Below, one piece after another: positions 25,376-34,656 of a stretch of DNA of 64,000 nt (the stretch's first letter is position 1; each line of letters opens with the position of its first letter). The notes under the pieces were generated by a model. The model was not told the origin of the DNA. It saw nothing but the letters and a program-made list of their open reading frames with translations, and did not search any database. Both the position numbers and the translations under genes were made by a program. The stretch lies in contig DWXH01000019.1 in NCBI GenBank assembly GCA_019119305.1, positions 1 through 64,000 on the forward strand. The letters are read 5' to 3'. This DNA comes from Candidatus Alistipes merdigallinarum (GTDB lineage Bacteria > Bacteroidota > Bacteroidia > Bacteroidales > Rikenellaceae).

Positions 25376-26392
25376 ATGCCGGTACGCTATTTCAGATACG
25401 ATAAGCCTTTTGTGCTGGAGAATGGGGAGATGCTTCCCGAGTTGACGATTGCCTATCATACGTTCGGTAAGATGAGGAAGGACAACGTCGTATGGGTGTG
25501 CCATGCCTTGACGGCCAATTCCGATGTGGCGGATTGGTGGCCCCATACGGTCGAAGCCGGGCGCTTTCTCGATCCGAGACGCTATTGTGTGATCTGTGCC
25601 AACATTATCGGATCGCATTACGGGTCTACGGGGCCGATGAGCATGAATCCGATGACAGGTTACCCCTATTACGGTTCATTCCCTTTCATTACGGTACGAG
25701 ATATGGTGAAGGCCCACTTTTTGTTGGCGGACCATCTCGGGGTTGAGTCAGCCCATGCGGTTATCGGGAGTTCGATCGGCGGTTTTCAGGCGTTGGAGAT
25801 GGTGTTGACCCGTCCCGATTTTGCGCGTCGCCTTATTTTGATTGCGACGGCAGCCCGGAGCCAGCCTTGGTCGATTGCACTCAACGAATCGCAGCGGATG
25901 GCGATCGAAACGGACGAAAGTTTCGGACTCGAGACGGAAAATGCGGGGAAAAAGGGCATGCGGGTGTCGCGTTCCATCGGATTGCTCAGTTATCGGGGCT
26001 CTTCAGCCTACAATGCGACACAGCAGGAGAACGACAACCTCTATAAAATCGCAGGATTTCGGGCGACGACATACCAGCAGTATCAGGGAGATAAGTTGTG
26101 CCGACGGTTCAATGCCTATTCATATTACCGGTTGACCCAGGCGTTCGATTCCCATAATGTGGGGCGTTATCGCGGAGGAGTCGAAAGTGCCTTGGCATCG
26201 GTTGCATGTCCGACGATGGTTGTCGGTATATCTTCGGATATTCTGTTCCCGGTTTCCGAACAGATATTTTTGTATAAGCATATTCCGGATTGCCAGTTGA
26301 GGTTGATAGATTCTCCGTTCGGACACGACGGTTTTTTAGTCGAGTACGACAAATTGAACGCGTTGCTCAAACCGTTTATAGGGGCTAAATAA
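25376..26392 (+). CDS. metX: Homoserine O-acetyltransferase (MetX type)
   Basis: An alpha/beta-hydrolase-fold acyltransferase of 338 residues that activates homoserine for methionine synthesis. The nucleophile is Ser133 in GSSIGGFQALE; the acid is the Asp of SSDILFP (about 286) and the base His of FGHDGFL (about 316). The oxyanion segment CHALTANSDVADWW near residue 42 is also family-typical. Some members use succinyl-CoA instead of acetyl-CoA, and the sequence alone does not separate these safely. No other methionine gene adjoins it. It is monocistronic with its own -7 box. Confidence 0.9.
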   Translation: MPVRYFRYDKPFVLENGEMLPELTIAYHTFGKMRKDNVVWVCHALTANSDVADWWPHTVEAGRFLDPRRYCVICANIIGSHYGSTGPMSMNPMTGYPYYGSFPFITVRDMVKAHFLLADHLGVESAHAVIGSSIGGFQALEMVLTRPDFARRLILIATAARSQPWSIALNESQRMAIETDESFGLETENAGKKGMRVSRSIGLLSYRGSSAYNATQQENDNLYKIAGFRATTYQQYQGDKLCRRFNAYSYYRLTQAFDSHNVGRYRGGVESALASVACPTMVVGISSDILFPVSEQIFLYKHIPDCQLRLIDSPFGHDGFLVEYDKLNALLKPFIGAK

Positions 26393-26573
26393 GCTGAAAT
26401 GATTTAGGCTTGAGCTATCGTTAGAAAATCTTTGTTTCGTAAAGGGCATAAGAAATTGAGGATGCAAAAAACGTTGAAACGTAATTTGCATTGAATCAGA
26501 TATTTTAATCAAGGGTGTCTCTTCTCTGCTGTAATTTTGGTTGGAGAATGGTGCAAATGCCGGAAAGTGTATG

Positions 26574-26581
26574 TATTTTTG
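26574..26581 (+). promoter_or_regulatory. purD promoter -7 box
   Basis: TATTTTTG, 38 nt upstream of the purD ATG, matches TAnnTTTG. The rest of the 227-nt gap after metX shows no further signal. Confidence 0.5.
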
Positions 26582-26619
26582 CGTAATGATTTTGCAATAT
26601 CAGTGTTAAATATACTACC

Positions 26620-27909
26620 ATGAAATATCCTGAATCGGTAAACATTCTTTTGTTGGGGTCCGGTGGCCGAGAACACGCTTTTGCTTGGAAAATCGCTCAA
26701 AGCAAGCGCTTGGCCCGATTGTTCATTGCTCCGGGTAATGCCGGAACGGTTGCATGCGGAACGAATGTAGAGATCAATCCGACGAATTTCGCCTCGGTCA
26801 AACAGTTTGTCTTGTCCAATAATATCAATATGGTAGTGGTTGGGCCGGAAGATCCTTTGGTAAAGGGGATCGTCGATTTTTTCAAGGAGGACCATCAGAT
26901 CAGCAATATCCCGGTGATCGGGCCGTCGTCTGCTGGGGCCCGGCTTGAAGGGAGCAAGGAGTTCGCCAAACAATTTATGGAAAGGCATGGGATTCCTACC
27001 GCAGCCTATCGCAGCTTCACGAAAAAGAGTGTCAATGAGGCTTATGCCTTTCTTGAGACGTTAAAGGCCCCGTACGTTCTCAAGGCCGATGGGTTGGCAG
27101 CAGGGAAAGGTGTGCTGATTATCGATTCATTGGACGAGGCCAAAAGAGAGCTGGCCTCCATGTTCGATGGCCGTTTCGGCCGGGCGAGCGATACGGTCGT
27201 GATCGAGGAGTTCCTCTCCGGAATCGAGTGTTCGGTTTTCGTCGCTACTGATGGGAAAAACTTTAAAGTGCTGCCGGTAGCAAAAGATTATAAACGTGTC
27301 GGAGTAGGAGATACTGGTCCGAATACAGGAGGTATGGGAGCTGTGTCACCTGTGCCGTTTGCCGATGATCGGTTTATGGAACAGGTGGTCGAAACGATCG
27401 TGAAGCCTACCGTGGCCGGCTTGCAGGCAGATAAAATCGACTACAAAGGTTTCATTTTTATCGGATTGATGAATGTGGCGGGGAAACCTTATGTAATTGA
27501 ATACAATGTCCGTATGGGTGATCCCGAAACCGAAGTTGTCCTGCCTCGGATCGAATCCGATCTGATCGAACTGTTTCAAAGTATCGCATACGGGAAGTTG
27601 GATCAGTACGAACTGAAAATATCGCCACTGACGGCGACGACGGTCGTATGTGTGTCGGGAGGTTATCCCGGTGACTATCCGAAAGGATTCGAAATCACAG
27701 GTCTCCGGAATGTGACGGGTAGTATCGTATTTCACGCAGGGACCGCCTTGAAAGGGAATAAAGTTTATACGTCGGGAGGACGTGTGCTGGCGGTGACTTC
27801 GTTGGGAGATTCCATTACCGATGCGGTCTCCAAATCGTTCAAAGCCATAGAAAACATCAACTACGAAGGGAAATATTTTCGTCAGGATATCGGACAGGAT
27901 CTTTTGTAA
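26620..27909 (+). CDS. purD: Phosphoribosylamine-glycine ligase (GAR synthetase)
   Basis: Second step of de novo purine synthesis: joins glycine to phosphoribosylamine with ATP. The 429-residue chain has the N-terminal LLGSGGREHAFAWKI, the ATP-grasp core with GLAAGKGVLI, VIEEFLSGIECSVF and GDTGPNTGGMGAVSP, and FIGLMNVAGKPYVIEYNVRMGDPETE for metal binding. Length and order fit the family. The downstream membrane protein gene starts 24 nt after its stop and is probably co-transcribed. Confidence 0.97.
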   Translation: MKYPESVNILLLGSGGREHAFAWKIAQSKRLARLFIAPGNAGTVACGTNVEINPTNFASVKQFVLSNNINMVVVGPEDPLVKGIVDFFKEDHQISNIPVIGPSSAGARLEGSKEFAKQFMERHGIPTAAYRSFTKKSVNEAYAFLETLKAPYVLKADGLAAGKGVLIIDSLDEAKRELASMFDGRFGRASDTVVIEEFLSGIECSVFVATDGKNFKVLPVAKDYKRVGVGDTGPNTGGMGAVSPVPFADDRFMEQVVETIVKPTVAGLQADKIDYKGFIFIGLMNVAGKPYVIEYNVRMGDPETEVVLPRIESDLIELFQSIAYGKLDQYELKISPLTATTVVCVSGGYPGDYPKGFEITGLRNVTGSIVFHAGTALKGNKVYTSGGRVLAVTSLGDSITDAVSKSFKAIENINYEGKYFRQDIGQDLL

Positions 27910-27933
27910 CCGATTAATTGCGGGGGACCGTCT

Positions 27934-28932
27934 ATGGGAAATATCATTCGCTTGAATCTCGGATGGACGTTGTTCCTGTTTTTCCTGCTTTTGATTCTTT
28001 TTTGGACAAATACCGGCGTGGGATGCGTTCCTGCAGCCGGTTTTTCTATGGATATGCCGTTAGGGATACTTCTCGAGCGTTTTTCGGTTGGAAAACCTGT
28101 TGCAGGAGCTCTGCTGTGTAGCCTACTGATCTTTATAAATAGTGGATTGCTGATCCGTATCGTTTCTCGGAATATGATCCTTGCGGATCGGAGCTATTTG
28201 CCTATAATTTTTTACGTAACGATTGGAGCAGGGTGTATACTCGGGTACAACTCATTACCGGTATTTGTACTCTCGTTTCTGATGATCGGATCCTACGGTT
28301 TGATGCTCTCTTCGTTTCGTAGAGTTGTCCGTTATGGGGATCTGTTCAATTCGACGCTACTTGCAGGAATCGCCTTGTTGGTCTGGTCGCATGCGGCGGT
28401 GTATCTTTTGTTGTTACCCATCTCGTTGGTTATTTTTAAAAAGGATGGGCGGGGATGGATCGTCGCGTTAACTGGATATGTGCTTCCGTTGGCGATTTGT
28501 TCCTATGTGTATTGGGGAATGGGGTATCCTATATCGTATGCAGTTGATCGACTCCTGAACGGAATAGTCGGAATGTTCGATGCAGAGTTTGTTTCGACAG
28601 GATGGCTCCATCCCGCATTACTGCTTTTTTGGGGGATTTCGTTGGCTGTTTGTGTCCTTTCGGTCATCTCGTCCATTAAACGGGCTTCGTCTATGCGGAC
28701 ACGGACTTACAAGGCATTTGTCTATTTTTTGTGGATATTGGTCTGTTCGTTATTGCCGTTCTGTTTGCCCGGACGTTCTCTGTCTGACTGCATATTTGTA
28801 GCTGTTCCGATGGCCATTTTGATCCCGTTGTATTTTATACGGAATCAAACTTTTGTGGCGCAAATAATCTATTTGTTGCTGTTGGGAAGTATTGTCGTCT
28901 ACAATCTATTCCCCGATATGACTATCGGTTAG
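27934..28932 (+). CDS. Polytopic membrane protein, DUF6427-like
   Basis: A 332-residue protein with about nine to ten hydrophobic helices and very few charged residues outside short loops. The N-terminus MGNIIRLNLGWTLFLFFLL and the overall layout resemble the Bacteroidetes DUF6427 family often found near purine or peptidoglycan genes. No catalytic motif was seen. It begins 24 nt after purD and its last 11 nt overlap the convergent lipid kinase gene. Function unknown. Confidence 0.75.
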   Translation: MGNIIRLNLGWTLFLFFLLLILFWTNTGVGCVPAAGFSMDMPLGILLERFSVGKPVAGALLCSLLIFINSGLLIRIVSRNMILADRSYLPIIFYVTIGAGCILGYNSLPVFVLSFLMIGSYGLMLSSFRRVVRYGDLFNSTLLAGIALLVWSHAAVYLLLLPISLVIFKKDGRGWIVALTGYVLPLAICSYVYWGMGYPISYAVDRLLNGIVGMFDAEFVSTGWLHPALLLFWGISLAVCVLSVISSIKRASSMRTRTYKAFVYFLWILVCSLLPFCLPGRSLSDCIFVAVPMAILIPLYFIRNQTFVAQIIYLLLLGSIVVYNLFPDMTIG

Positions 28933-29842
28933 TTTCCGTTTTCTTTTTTTTACTCGATGCTGCGGGAACAATGATGCGCAGGGCTCCCTTTTCGCAGGTG
29001 ATATGGATCGGGAAAGAGGGGCCTTGTTGTCCGTCGATATCGGTCGACTCATCGTTATAGGAGTTGACCATAATATCATCGCTTTTGAAATAGACGACTC
29101 CGGGCGGATAACTTCCCGTGTCCCGTTTGATGAAGTGAAAAATCGTTCGGATGGTTTCGATGGACCGATCCCCTTTGATGACGATTACATCCAGCAGGCC
29201 GTCGTCGGGTTTGGCCATGTAGGCAAAACGCATCTGTCCCGCCGTGCACCCGTTGAAAACGAAAAATATCAGCGATGATCCGTCGTAACTTTCGTCTTTT
29301 GTCTCAATGGAGATGTGCATTTTTCTGAAATTCGGGATCTCGCCTAATCCGCCGAAGTAGTAGGCCAGTTTGCCGAATGTATTTTTCAGAATCGTGGGCG
29401 TTTTCTGGGAGACATCCGTAAAGAGTCCGCAACTGAATACGTTGACAAAATATTCGTTGTTTGCACGTCCCAGATCGACCCGTTGTTCGGTCCCGGCCAA
29501 AATTCTCCGGCAGGCCCGCGCCAAGTCCGACGGAACGCCCATCATGTGAGAGAAGTCGTTGGACGTGCCGGTCGGCAGTACGGCGATCGGTATGTCTATG
29601 CCTCCCCGTTTCATTGCATTGACCACGTAGTTGACAGTCCCGTCTCCGCCGGCGATCAGGATATGGAAATAGGTTTCGTCGATACCTCGCAACATATCCT
29701 GCTCTTCGTTGTCGTTGAAGTTGAGCCGATAGGGTTCGATCAGACAGTCGTGGGTCTGATAAATCTCAATGATTTTGTCGAGCCACTCGGTGATGACGGT
29801 CTCTCCCGACTGCGGATTGTAGATAAAGCGGACGCGTTTCAT
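28922..29842 (-). CDS. Diacylglycerol/lipid kinase family protein
   Basis: A 306-residue soluble kinase of the DAGK_cat/YegS class. The N-terminus begins RFIYNPQSGE, and the nucleotide-binding motif GGDGTVNYVVNAM is at about 65-77, followed by PTGTSNDFSHMMGVP. The C-terminal beta-rich domain has DGLLDVIVIKGD. These enzymes phosphorylate diacylglycerol, sphingoid bases or related lipids; Bacteroidetes make sphingolipids, so sphingoid substrates are possible here, but this is inference. It lies 25 nt downstream of the ApbE lipoprotein gene on the same strand. Confidence 0.9.
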   Translation of the reverse strand: MKRVRFIYNPQSGETVITEWLDKIIEIYQTHDCLIEPYRLNFNDNEEQDMLRGIDETYFHILIAGGDGTVNYVVNAMKRGGIDIPIAVLPTGTSNDFSHMMGVPSDLARACRRILAGTEQRVDLGRANNEYFVNVFSCGLFTDVSQKTPTILKNTFGKLAYYFGGLGEIPNFRKMHISIETKDESYDGSSLIFFVFNGCTAGQMRFAYMAKPDDGLLDVIVIKGDRSIETIRTIFHFIKRDTGSYPPGVVYFKSDDIMVNSYNDESTDIDGQQGPSFPIHITCEKGALRIIVPAASSKKKKTETNR

Positions 29843-29867
29843 ATCTTTTTGTGTTTTCGTTGGAAGT

Positions 29868-30905
29868 TCAGTGTTTCGGCTGTGAAACGATCATAGCAGC
29901 CAGTCCGGGGGTAACGTAGGTTTTAAGGTTGCCCGTATCGTCCGAATAGACAAGATATGCTTGTAAATCGGGATGCGTCGATAAAAACTCTTTGCTGCGG
30001 TCGAGTCCCAGGATCATGAATAGTGTGCCATAGGCATCGGCCAATGTCGCAGTCGATGCTACGACTGAGGCGGAGAGCAGATTGCTGATGACCGGCGTCC
30101 CGGTGCGTGCGTCGAGCGTATGGACGATTTTGCGGCCGTCGTCGGTCGTATAATATTTACGGTAGTTTCCGGAAGTGGCTACGCCCTGTCCGCTCACTTC
30201 GATAATGACCTGAAGATCGACGCCCGGAGTGAGGTTCCCTTCGATCGGCCGGTCGATACCGACATGCCAGGGCGTATCATTCGGATTAGTCCCCCGGCAA
30301 AAAATCTCGCCGCCCATTTCGATGATGTAATTTTCGAATCCTTTGGTGTCAAGCCAAGAGGCGATAAAATCGACCGTAGCACCCTGTGCCAGAGAGTTCA
30401 GATCAATCTGCATGTTGCTGTTCTGCTTTGTCAGACGGCCGTCGCGGATCGCTATTTTTTCGTAACCGACCAATTGCAGCAGTGAGTCGACGTTCGGTGC
30501 TTCGGAGGTGGAATCTTCTGCGAAACCATAGGCCGCTGTCAGCGGTTTGATCGTAACGTCGTAGGCTCCGTCGCTCTCCCGGCTGATCTGTTCGGCCTGT
30601 TCGATGCAACGGGTGATGAACAGATCGACCGAATCGGTTTCGTTGCGATTCAATCGGCTCAGCAGCGATTCCGGATTGTAGAGCGACATCGAATTGTCTA
30701 CTACCGCAAAAAGACTGTCGATTTCGTATTTCAGCGATTCTCTGTCATATCCGGACCCTTTTAAGACAATATGATAGGTACCTCCTTGTGCAAAACCGTC
30801 GATAACGGTGCGATTCTCTTTCGGATCGGACTTTCCTGAACAACAGTAAAAAAATGCGGCTGTGGTGATGAGTAAAATATTTCGGCTGATGCGGTGTTGT
30901 AACAT
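29868..30905 (-). CDS. apbE: ApbE-type FAD:protein FMN transferase, lipoprotein
   Basis: Transfers FMN covalently to Thr or Ser of redox proteins such as RnfG/NqrC on the outer face of the inner membrane. The 345-residue protein starts with a signal ending FFYCC, a plausible though non-ideal lipobox. ApbE landmarks are DNSMSLYNPESLLSRLN, QIDLNSLAQGATVDF and the metal/FAD site ASTATLADAYGTLFMILG. It has its own -7 box and is divergent from the thiamin operon. The lipid kinase gene follows by 25 nt. Confidence 0.93.
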   Translation of the reverse strand: MLQHRISRNILLITTAAFFYCCSGKSDPKENRTVIDGFAQGGTYHIVLKGSGYDRESLKYEIDSLFAVVDNSMSLYNPESLLSRLNRNETDSVDLFITRCIEQAEQISRESDGAYDVTIKPLTAAYGFAEDSTSEAPNVDSLLQLVGYEKIAIRDGRLTKQNSNMQIDLNSLAQGATVDFIASWLDTKGFENYIIEMGGEIFCRGTNPNDTPWHVGIDRPIEGNLTPGVDLQVIIEVSGQGVATSGNYRKYYTTDDGRKIVHTLDARTGTPVISNLLSASVVASTATLADAYGTLFMILGLDRSKEFLSTHPDLQAYLVYSDDTGNLKTYVTPGLAAMIVSQPKH

Positions 30906-30927
30906 AATATTCGAGACTATATTCAGA

Positions 30928-30935
30928 CAAAAATA
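30928..30935 (-). promoter_or_regulatory. apbE promoter -7 box
   Basis: TATTTTTG on the minus strand, 23 nt before the apbE start, matches TAnnTTTG. Confidence 0.45.
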
Positions 30936-31000
30936 TCGATTTTCTGTGATATCCCAATTATTTTTTGTTACTTTGCAAGGTATAAATCCAGATAAGGGAA

Positions 31001-31077
31001 AACGGGGGTGCCGAAATTAAAGGCTGAGATTACACCCTAAAACACCTGATACGGTTAATGCCGTCGGAGGGAGTTTT
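31001..31077 (+). promoter_or_regulatory. TPP riboswitch (THI element)
   Basis: The conserved core of the thiamin pyrophosphate aptamer is plain: GGGGTGCC near 31004, CTGAGA at 31024-31029, ACACCC, then ACCTGATACGGTTAATGCCG (31044-31063) and CGGAGGGAG. It lies 57 nt ahead of thiS and should reduce expression of the whole thi operon when TPP is plentiful. No strong terminator stem lies between aptamer and thiS, which favours control of translation start or a weak attenuator. Confidence 0.97.
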
Positions 31078-31133
31078 CCACCTGCAACGTGCTCCGAGTA
31101 CCGTTTCCTTTATCGTTTATCGATAATGCCATT

Positions 31134-31331
31134 ATGGAAGTTTTTTTGAACGGAGCGAAAACCACGACACAAGCCGCTACGCTCGCTGAACTGCTCGAGG
31201 AACAGCATATCCCGACAGAGGGTATAGCTGTGGCCATTGGAATAAGGATTATCCGGCGAACCGAGTGGCCCGATACACCGATCGCCGACCAAGCCGAGAT
31301 CACGTTGATCCGTGCTACACAAGGAGGATAA
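31134..31331 (+). CDS. thiS: Sulfur carrier protein ThiS
   Basis: A 65-residue ubiquitin-like sulfur carrier for the thiazole moiety of thiamin. It begins MEVFLNGAKTTTQAATLAEL and ends in the obligatory Gly-Gly, which becomes thiocarboxylated. The frame opens at 31089, but only the ATG at 31134 gives the normal ThiS length and keeps the start clear of the riboswitch. The fused ThiE gene begins 2 nt after the stop codon, within GGAGGATAATC. Confidence 0.95.
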   Translation: MEVFLNGAKTTTQAATLAELLEEQHIPTEGIAVAIGIRIIRRTEWPDTPIADQAEITLIRATQGG

Positions 31332-31333
31332 TC

Positions 31334-32617
31334 ATGAGCGAACGATTGCGTTTTGAGGCCCCGATCGTTATTACATTACCTCGTGTCATGGACGGCGAGG
31401 AGGAGGCTTTGTTAGAGATTTGTAAGGAGCCATGTCCCCCGATTATACATGTCCGTAAACCGGAGTCGGGCGAAGGGGAGGTGGATCGGTTGCTGAACCG
31501 GTTGAAAGAGTCGGGATGCGATATGTCCCGCCTGACGATACATTACAACGAACCGTTGGCCCGGAAGTACGGATTGGGTGGAGTCCATTTGCGTGGAGCG
31601 GAGTTGGGAAAAGGTGCAGGTGCAGGACTCCGGAAGAGTTTGTCGACACATTTGTGGGGGGAGGTGCAGCAATATGCCGGTCGGGTCGATTACCTGTTTA
31701 TCAGTCCGCTGTTCGACTCGATTTCCAAACCCGGTTATCGCAGTGGCTTGGATCCCGAAGAGACGTTTTCTCGGTTAGCGCATCATGATGGACGGGTCGT
31801 GGCATTGGGCGGCATTTCCGCAGATACAATGATGCGGGTCGAACGGCTCGGTTTCGATGGAGCGGCCGTTTTGGGCGCAGTCTGGAGTGTAGAAGGGGGA
31901 CGGATCGATGTCAGAAAGAGTCTGAAAAATTATCGTGTACTGTGCCGGAAGTGGCGGGCCGCAGGGGGCGTTCTGCAATTTATCTCCGATGGGAATCTTG
32001 CGGTGGCCGAACAGTTCCTGCAAGGGGGCGGCCGGTGGATCCAGTTACGGATGAAGGAGGCTCCCGAAGCGGAGGTTCTGCAGCGGGGTGAAGCAATGCG
32101 GGTGTTGTGTCGGCGTTATGGCGCAGTATTTATTATGAATGATAACCCTGAGTGGGCGAAGACCGTCGGTGCTGACGGTGTCCATCTCGGCCAGAAAGAC
32201 CGGTCGCCGGAAGAGGCGCGGCAGATTCTGGGAGAGGGAGCGATCATCGGATCGACGGTCAATACGTTTGATCAGATCGCAGCCCGGAGTCATGGGGAGA
32301 CCGATTATTTCGGATTGGGCCCGTTCCGGTTCACGACAACCAAAAAAAATCTTTCGGCGATTCTTGGCGTGGAGGGTTACCGAAGCATTGCAGCGCAGAT
32401 GCGGGCCGAAGGGATAGATTTGCCGGTTGTTGCGATCGGGGGTATCGAGCTGGAGGATGTGCCGCAAATACGGCAGAACGGAATACCGGGGGTGGCGTTG
32501 AGTGGAGCGATTGCCCGGAGTGTGGATTCTCGAAAGACGACAGCCTCTTTTTTACGAGCTTTGCAAATACAACGGAACGATGGAAACGATCGTCCGGAAG
32601 TTTCAGATAATCTATAA
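31334..32617 (+). CDS. thiE: TenI-like/ThiE fusion protein (thiamin phosphate synthase)
   Basis: A 427-residue tandem of two ThiE/TenI TIM barrels. The C-terminal half (about 212-415) looks like an intact thiamin phosphate synthase: WIQLRMKEA (235-243), [21 protein letters not shown] (269-289, shortened here in description), [19 protein letters not shown] (327-337) and [11 protein letters not shown]. The N-terminal half (1-205) is a diverged copy with [29 protein letters not shown] and VVALGGIS, closest in feel to TenI, the thiazole tautomerase. ThiE joins HMP-pyrophosphate and thiazole phosphate. It lies between thiS and thiG under the riboswitch. Bacteroides usually encodes these as two proteins. 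Confidence 0.92.
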   Translation: MSERLRFEAPIVITLPRVMDGEEEALLEICKEPCPPIIHVRKPESGEGEVDRLLNRLKESGCDMSRLTIHYNEPLARKYGLGGVHLRGAELGKGAGAGLRKSLSTHLWGEVQQYAGRVDYLFISPLFDSISKPGYRSGLDPEETFSRLAHHDGRVVALGGISADTMMRVERLGFDGAAVLGAVWSVEGGRIDVRKSLKNYRVLCRKWRAAGGVLQFISDGNLAVAEQFLQGGGRWIQLRMKEAPEAEVLQRGEAMRVLCRRYGAVFIMNDNPEWAKTVGADGVHLGQKDRSPEEARQILGEGAIIGSTVNTFDQIAARSHGETDYFGLGPFRFTTTKKNLSAILGVEGYRSIAAQMRAEGIDLPVVAIGGIELEDVPQIRQNGIPGVALSGAIARSVDSRKTTASFLRALQIQRNDGNDRPEVSDNL

Positions 32618-32637
32618 ATGGAGTAAACAATAATAAG

Positions 32638-33426
32638 ATGAAAGAGTTGGTTATTGCTGACAAAAAGTTTAATTCCCGCCTGTTCGTCGGAACGGGCAAG
32701 TTCTCTTCGTCGGAGATGATGGCGAAGGCTGTCGCTGCGAGCGGCAGCGAATTGGTGACCGTTGCATTGAAACGGGTCGAGTTGGATAATCCGCAGGACG
32801 ATATGCTCGAACATTTGCACCTGCCCGGAGTCAATCTGTTGCCCAATACCTCCGGAGTACGTAATGCCAAAGAGGCTGTGTTCGCGGCACAAATGGCACG
32901 CGAAGCGTTGGGTACGAACTGGATCAAACTTGAGGTGCACCCCGATCCGCGTTATCTGCTGCCCGATCCGATTGAAACGCTGAAAGCAGCCGAGGAGTTG
33001 GTCAAAGAGGGTTTCGTTGTCATGCCGTACATTAATGCCGATCCGGTTCTGTGCAAGAGACTGGAGGAGGTCGGGACCGCCTGTGTTATGCCATTGGGGG
33101 CTCCGATCGGGTCGAACCGTGGCCTCAAGACCCGTGACCTGTTGCGGATCATCATCGAGCAGAGCAATGTTCCGGTGGTTGTGGATGCCGGTATCGGAGC
33201 TCCATCTCATGCAGCAGAGGCTATGGAGATGGGGGCCGACGCTGTGCTGATCAATACGGCGATCGCCGTGGCAAAGGATCCGGTCAATATGGCCGTAGCG
33301 TTTAAGATGGCCGTAGAGGCAGGCCGTATGGCTTTCGAGGCGCAACTTGCACCCCAGAACCTTGCTGCATCGGCGACCAGTCCGTTGAACCCGTTTTTGG
33401 AAGGCATTAAAGATTTACAGCTATGA
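32638..33426 (+). CDS. thiG: Thiazole synthase ThiG
   Basis: A 262-residue TIM-barrel enzyme that forms the thiazole ring from deoxyxylulose phosphate, dehydroglycine and ThiS thiocarboxylate. Family segments are [45 protein letters not shown] (containing the Schiff-base Lys), [13 protein letters not shown] and [20 protein letters not shown]. The next gene, thiH, overlaps its stop by 4 nt, consistent with the ThiG-ThiH complex. Confidence 0.97.
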   Translation: MKELVIADKKFNSRLFVGTGKFSSSEMMAKAVAASGSELVTVALKRVELDNPQDDMLEHLHLPGVNLLPNTSGVRNAKEAVFAAQMAREALGTNWIKLEVHPDPRYLLPDPIETLKAAEELVKEGFVVMPYINADPVLCKRLEEVGTACVMPLGAPIGSNRGLKTRDLLRIIIEQSNVPVVVDAGIGAPSHAAEAMEMGADAVLINTAIAVAKDPVNMAVAFKMAVEAGRMAFEAQLAPQNLAASATSPLNPFLEGIKDLQL

Positions 33427-34556
33427 GTTACTACGATCTGATTTTGAAATACGATTGGGAGACGACCCGTCGGGCCATATATGCAGCGACCGAAGCCGAT
33501 GTAGAACGGGCACTGAGCAAGGATCGTCCGTCGATGGAGGATTTTGCTGCACTGGTTTCTCCTGCAGCCGACAAGTATCTGAATGAGATGGCTGTGAAAA
33601 GCTATCAGATCACCCGCCGCCGGTTCGGGAATACGATTCAGCTCTATCTCCCGCTCTATTTGGCTAATATCTGTCAGAATCATTGTATCTACTGCGGATT
33701 TAACTGTACGAACAAGATCCATCGGGCTATTCTGTCTCCGGATGAGATACAAGCCGAATGCCAGGCCATCAAGAAGGATCCTTTTGAACACATCCTGTTG
33801 GTGACCGGCGAGGCTCCTCGTTCGTCAAGCGTGCAGTATATGGCCGATTCTATGGAAATTATCAAGAACTATTTCCAACAGATATCCCTTGAGGTGCAAC
33901 CGCTCGATACGGACGAGTACCGGATGTTGATGGATCACGGTCTGCATTCGGTCTATGTTTATCAGGAGACCTACAACCGTGAACGCTATCCGGTTTACCA
34001 TCTGCGTGGAAAAAAGACCGATTACCGGTATCGTCTCGAAACACCCGACCGGCTCTGTGAAGCGGGTGTTTATAAAGTGGGAGTCGGGAATCTGATCGGA
34101 CTCGAAGATTGGAGAACCGAGGCGTTCTTTACGGCGCTGCATGTCCATTACCTCGAGAACCGGTATTGGAGAACGAAATATTCGATTGCTTTTCCCCGTC
34201 TTCGTCCATACTATGGCGAAAATGGATTCAACCCGGAGCACCCGACGACCGAACGGAACCTGTTGCAGTTGATTTGTGCTTACCGATTGTTGAGCGAAGA
34301 TGTCGAACTCTCGATTTCGACGCGCGAAAGCGCTGCATGTCGCGATACGGTCATGCCGTTCGGAGTAACCGTAATGAGTGCCGGATCGAAGACGACTCCC
34401 GGTGGGTATGCCCATCCGATCGATGAACTCGAGCAGTGGGCCATCAACGATAGCCGGACTCCGACCGAAGTCTACAATGCGGTTAAGGCCAAAGGTTTTG
34501 AACCGGTCTGGAAAGATTGGTCGGCCTTCATGCAGGAGGCCAATATTCCGGCTTAA
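33423..34556 (+). CDS. thiH: Radical SAM tyrosine lyase ThiH
   Basis: Cleaves tyrosine to give dehydroglycine for thiazole formation; the anaerobic alternative to the oxidase ThiO, in keeping with an anaerobe. The 377-residue chain has the radical-SAM cluster Cys84, Cys88 and Cys91 in CQNHCIYC. Later segments [10 protein letters not shown] and [16 protein letters not shown] are typical. It is the last gene of the operon; neither thiC nor thiF follows. A short AT-rich gap leads to the sulfatase gene. Confidence 0.97.
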   Translation: MSYYDLILKYDWETTRRAIYAATEADVERALSKDRPSMEDFAALVSPAADKYLNEMAVKSYQITRRRFGNTIQLYLPLYLANICQNHCIYCGFNCTNKIHRAILSPDEIQAECQAIKKDPFEHILLVTGEAPRSSSVQYMADSMEIIKNYFQQISLEVQPLDTDEYRMLMDHGLHSVYVYQETYNRERYPVYHLRGKKTDYRYRLETPDRLCEAGVYKVGVGNLIGLEDWRTEAFFTALHVHYLENRYWRTKYSIAFPRLRPYYGENGFNPEHPTTERNLLQLICAYRLLSEDVELSISTRESAACRDTVMPFGVTVMSAGSKTTPGGYAHPIDELEQWAINDSRTPTEVYNAVKAKGFEPVWKDWSAFMQEANIPA

Positions 34557-34656
34557 ATTTTTATTTTTAATAAAATGGTAGGGAGGCTTTGTTAAATCGA
34601 ATTTGAAAATTTCGTTCTTGACATGGTCCCGAAAAAACGTTAACGAATTATAGAAT

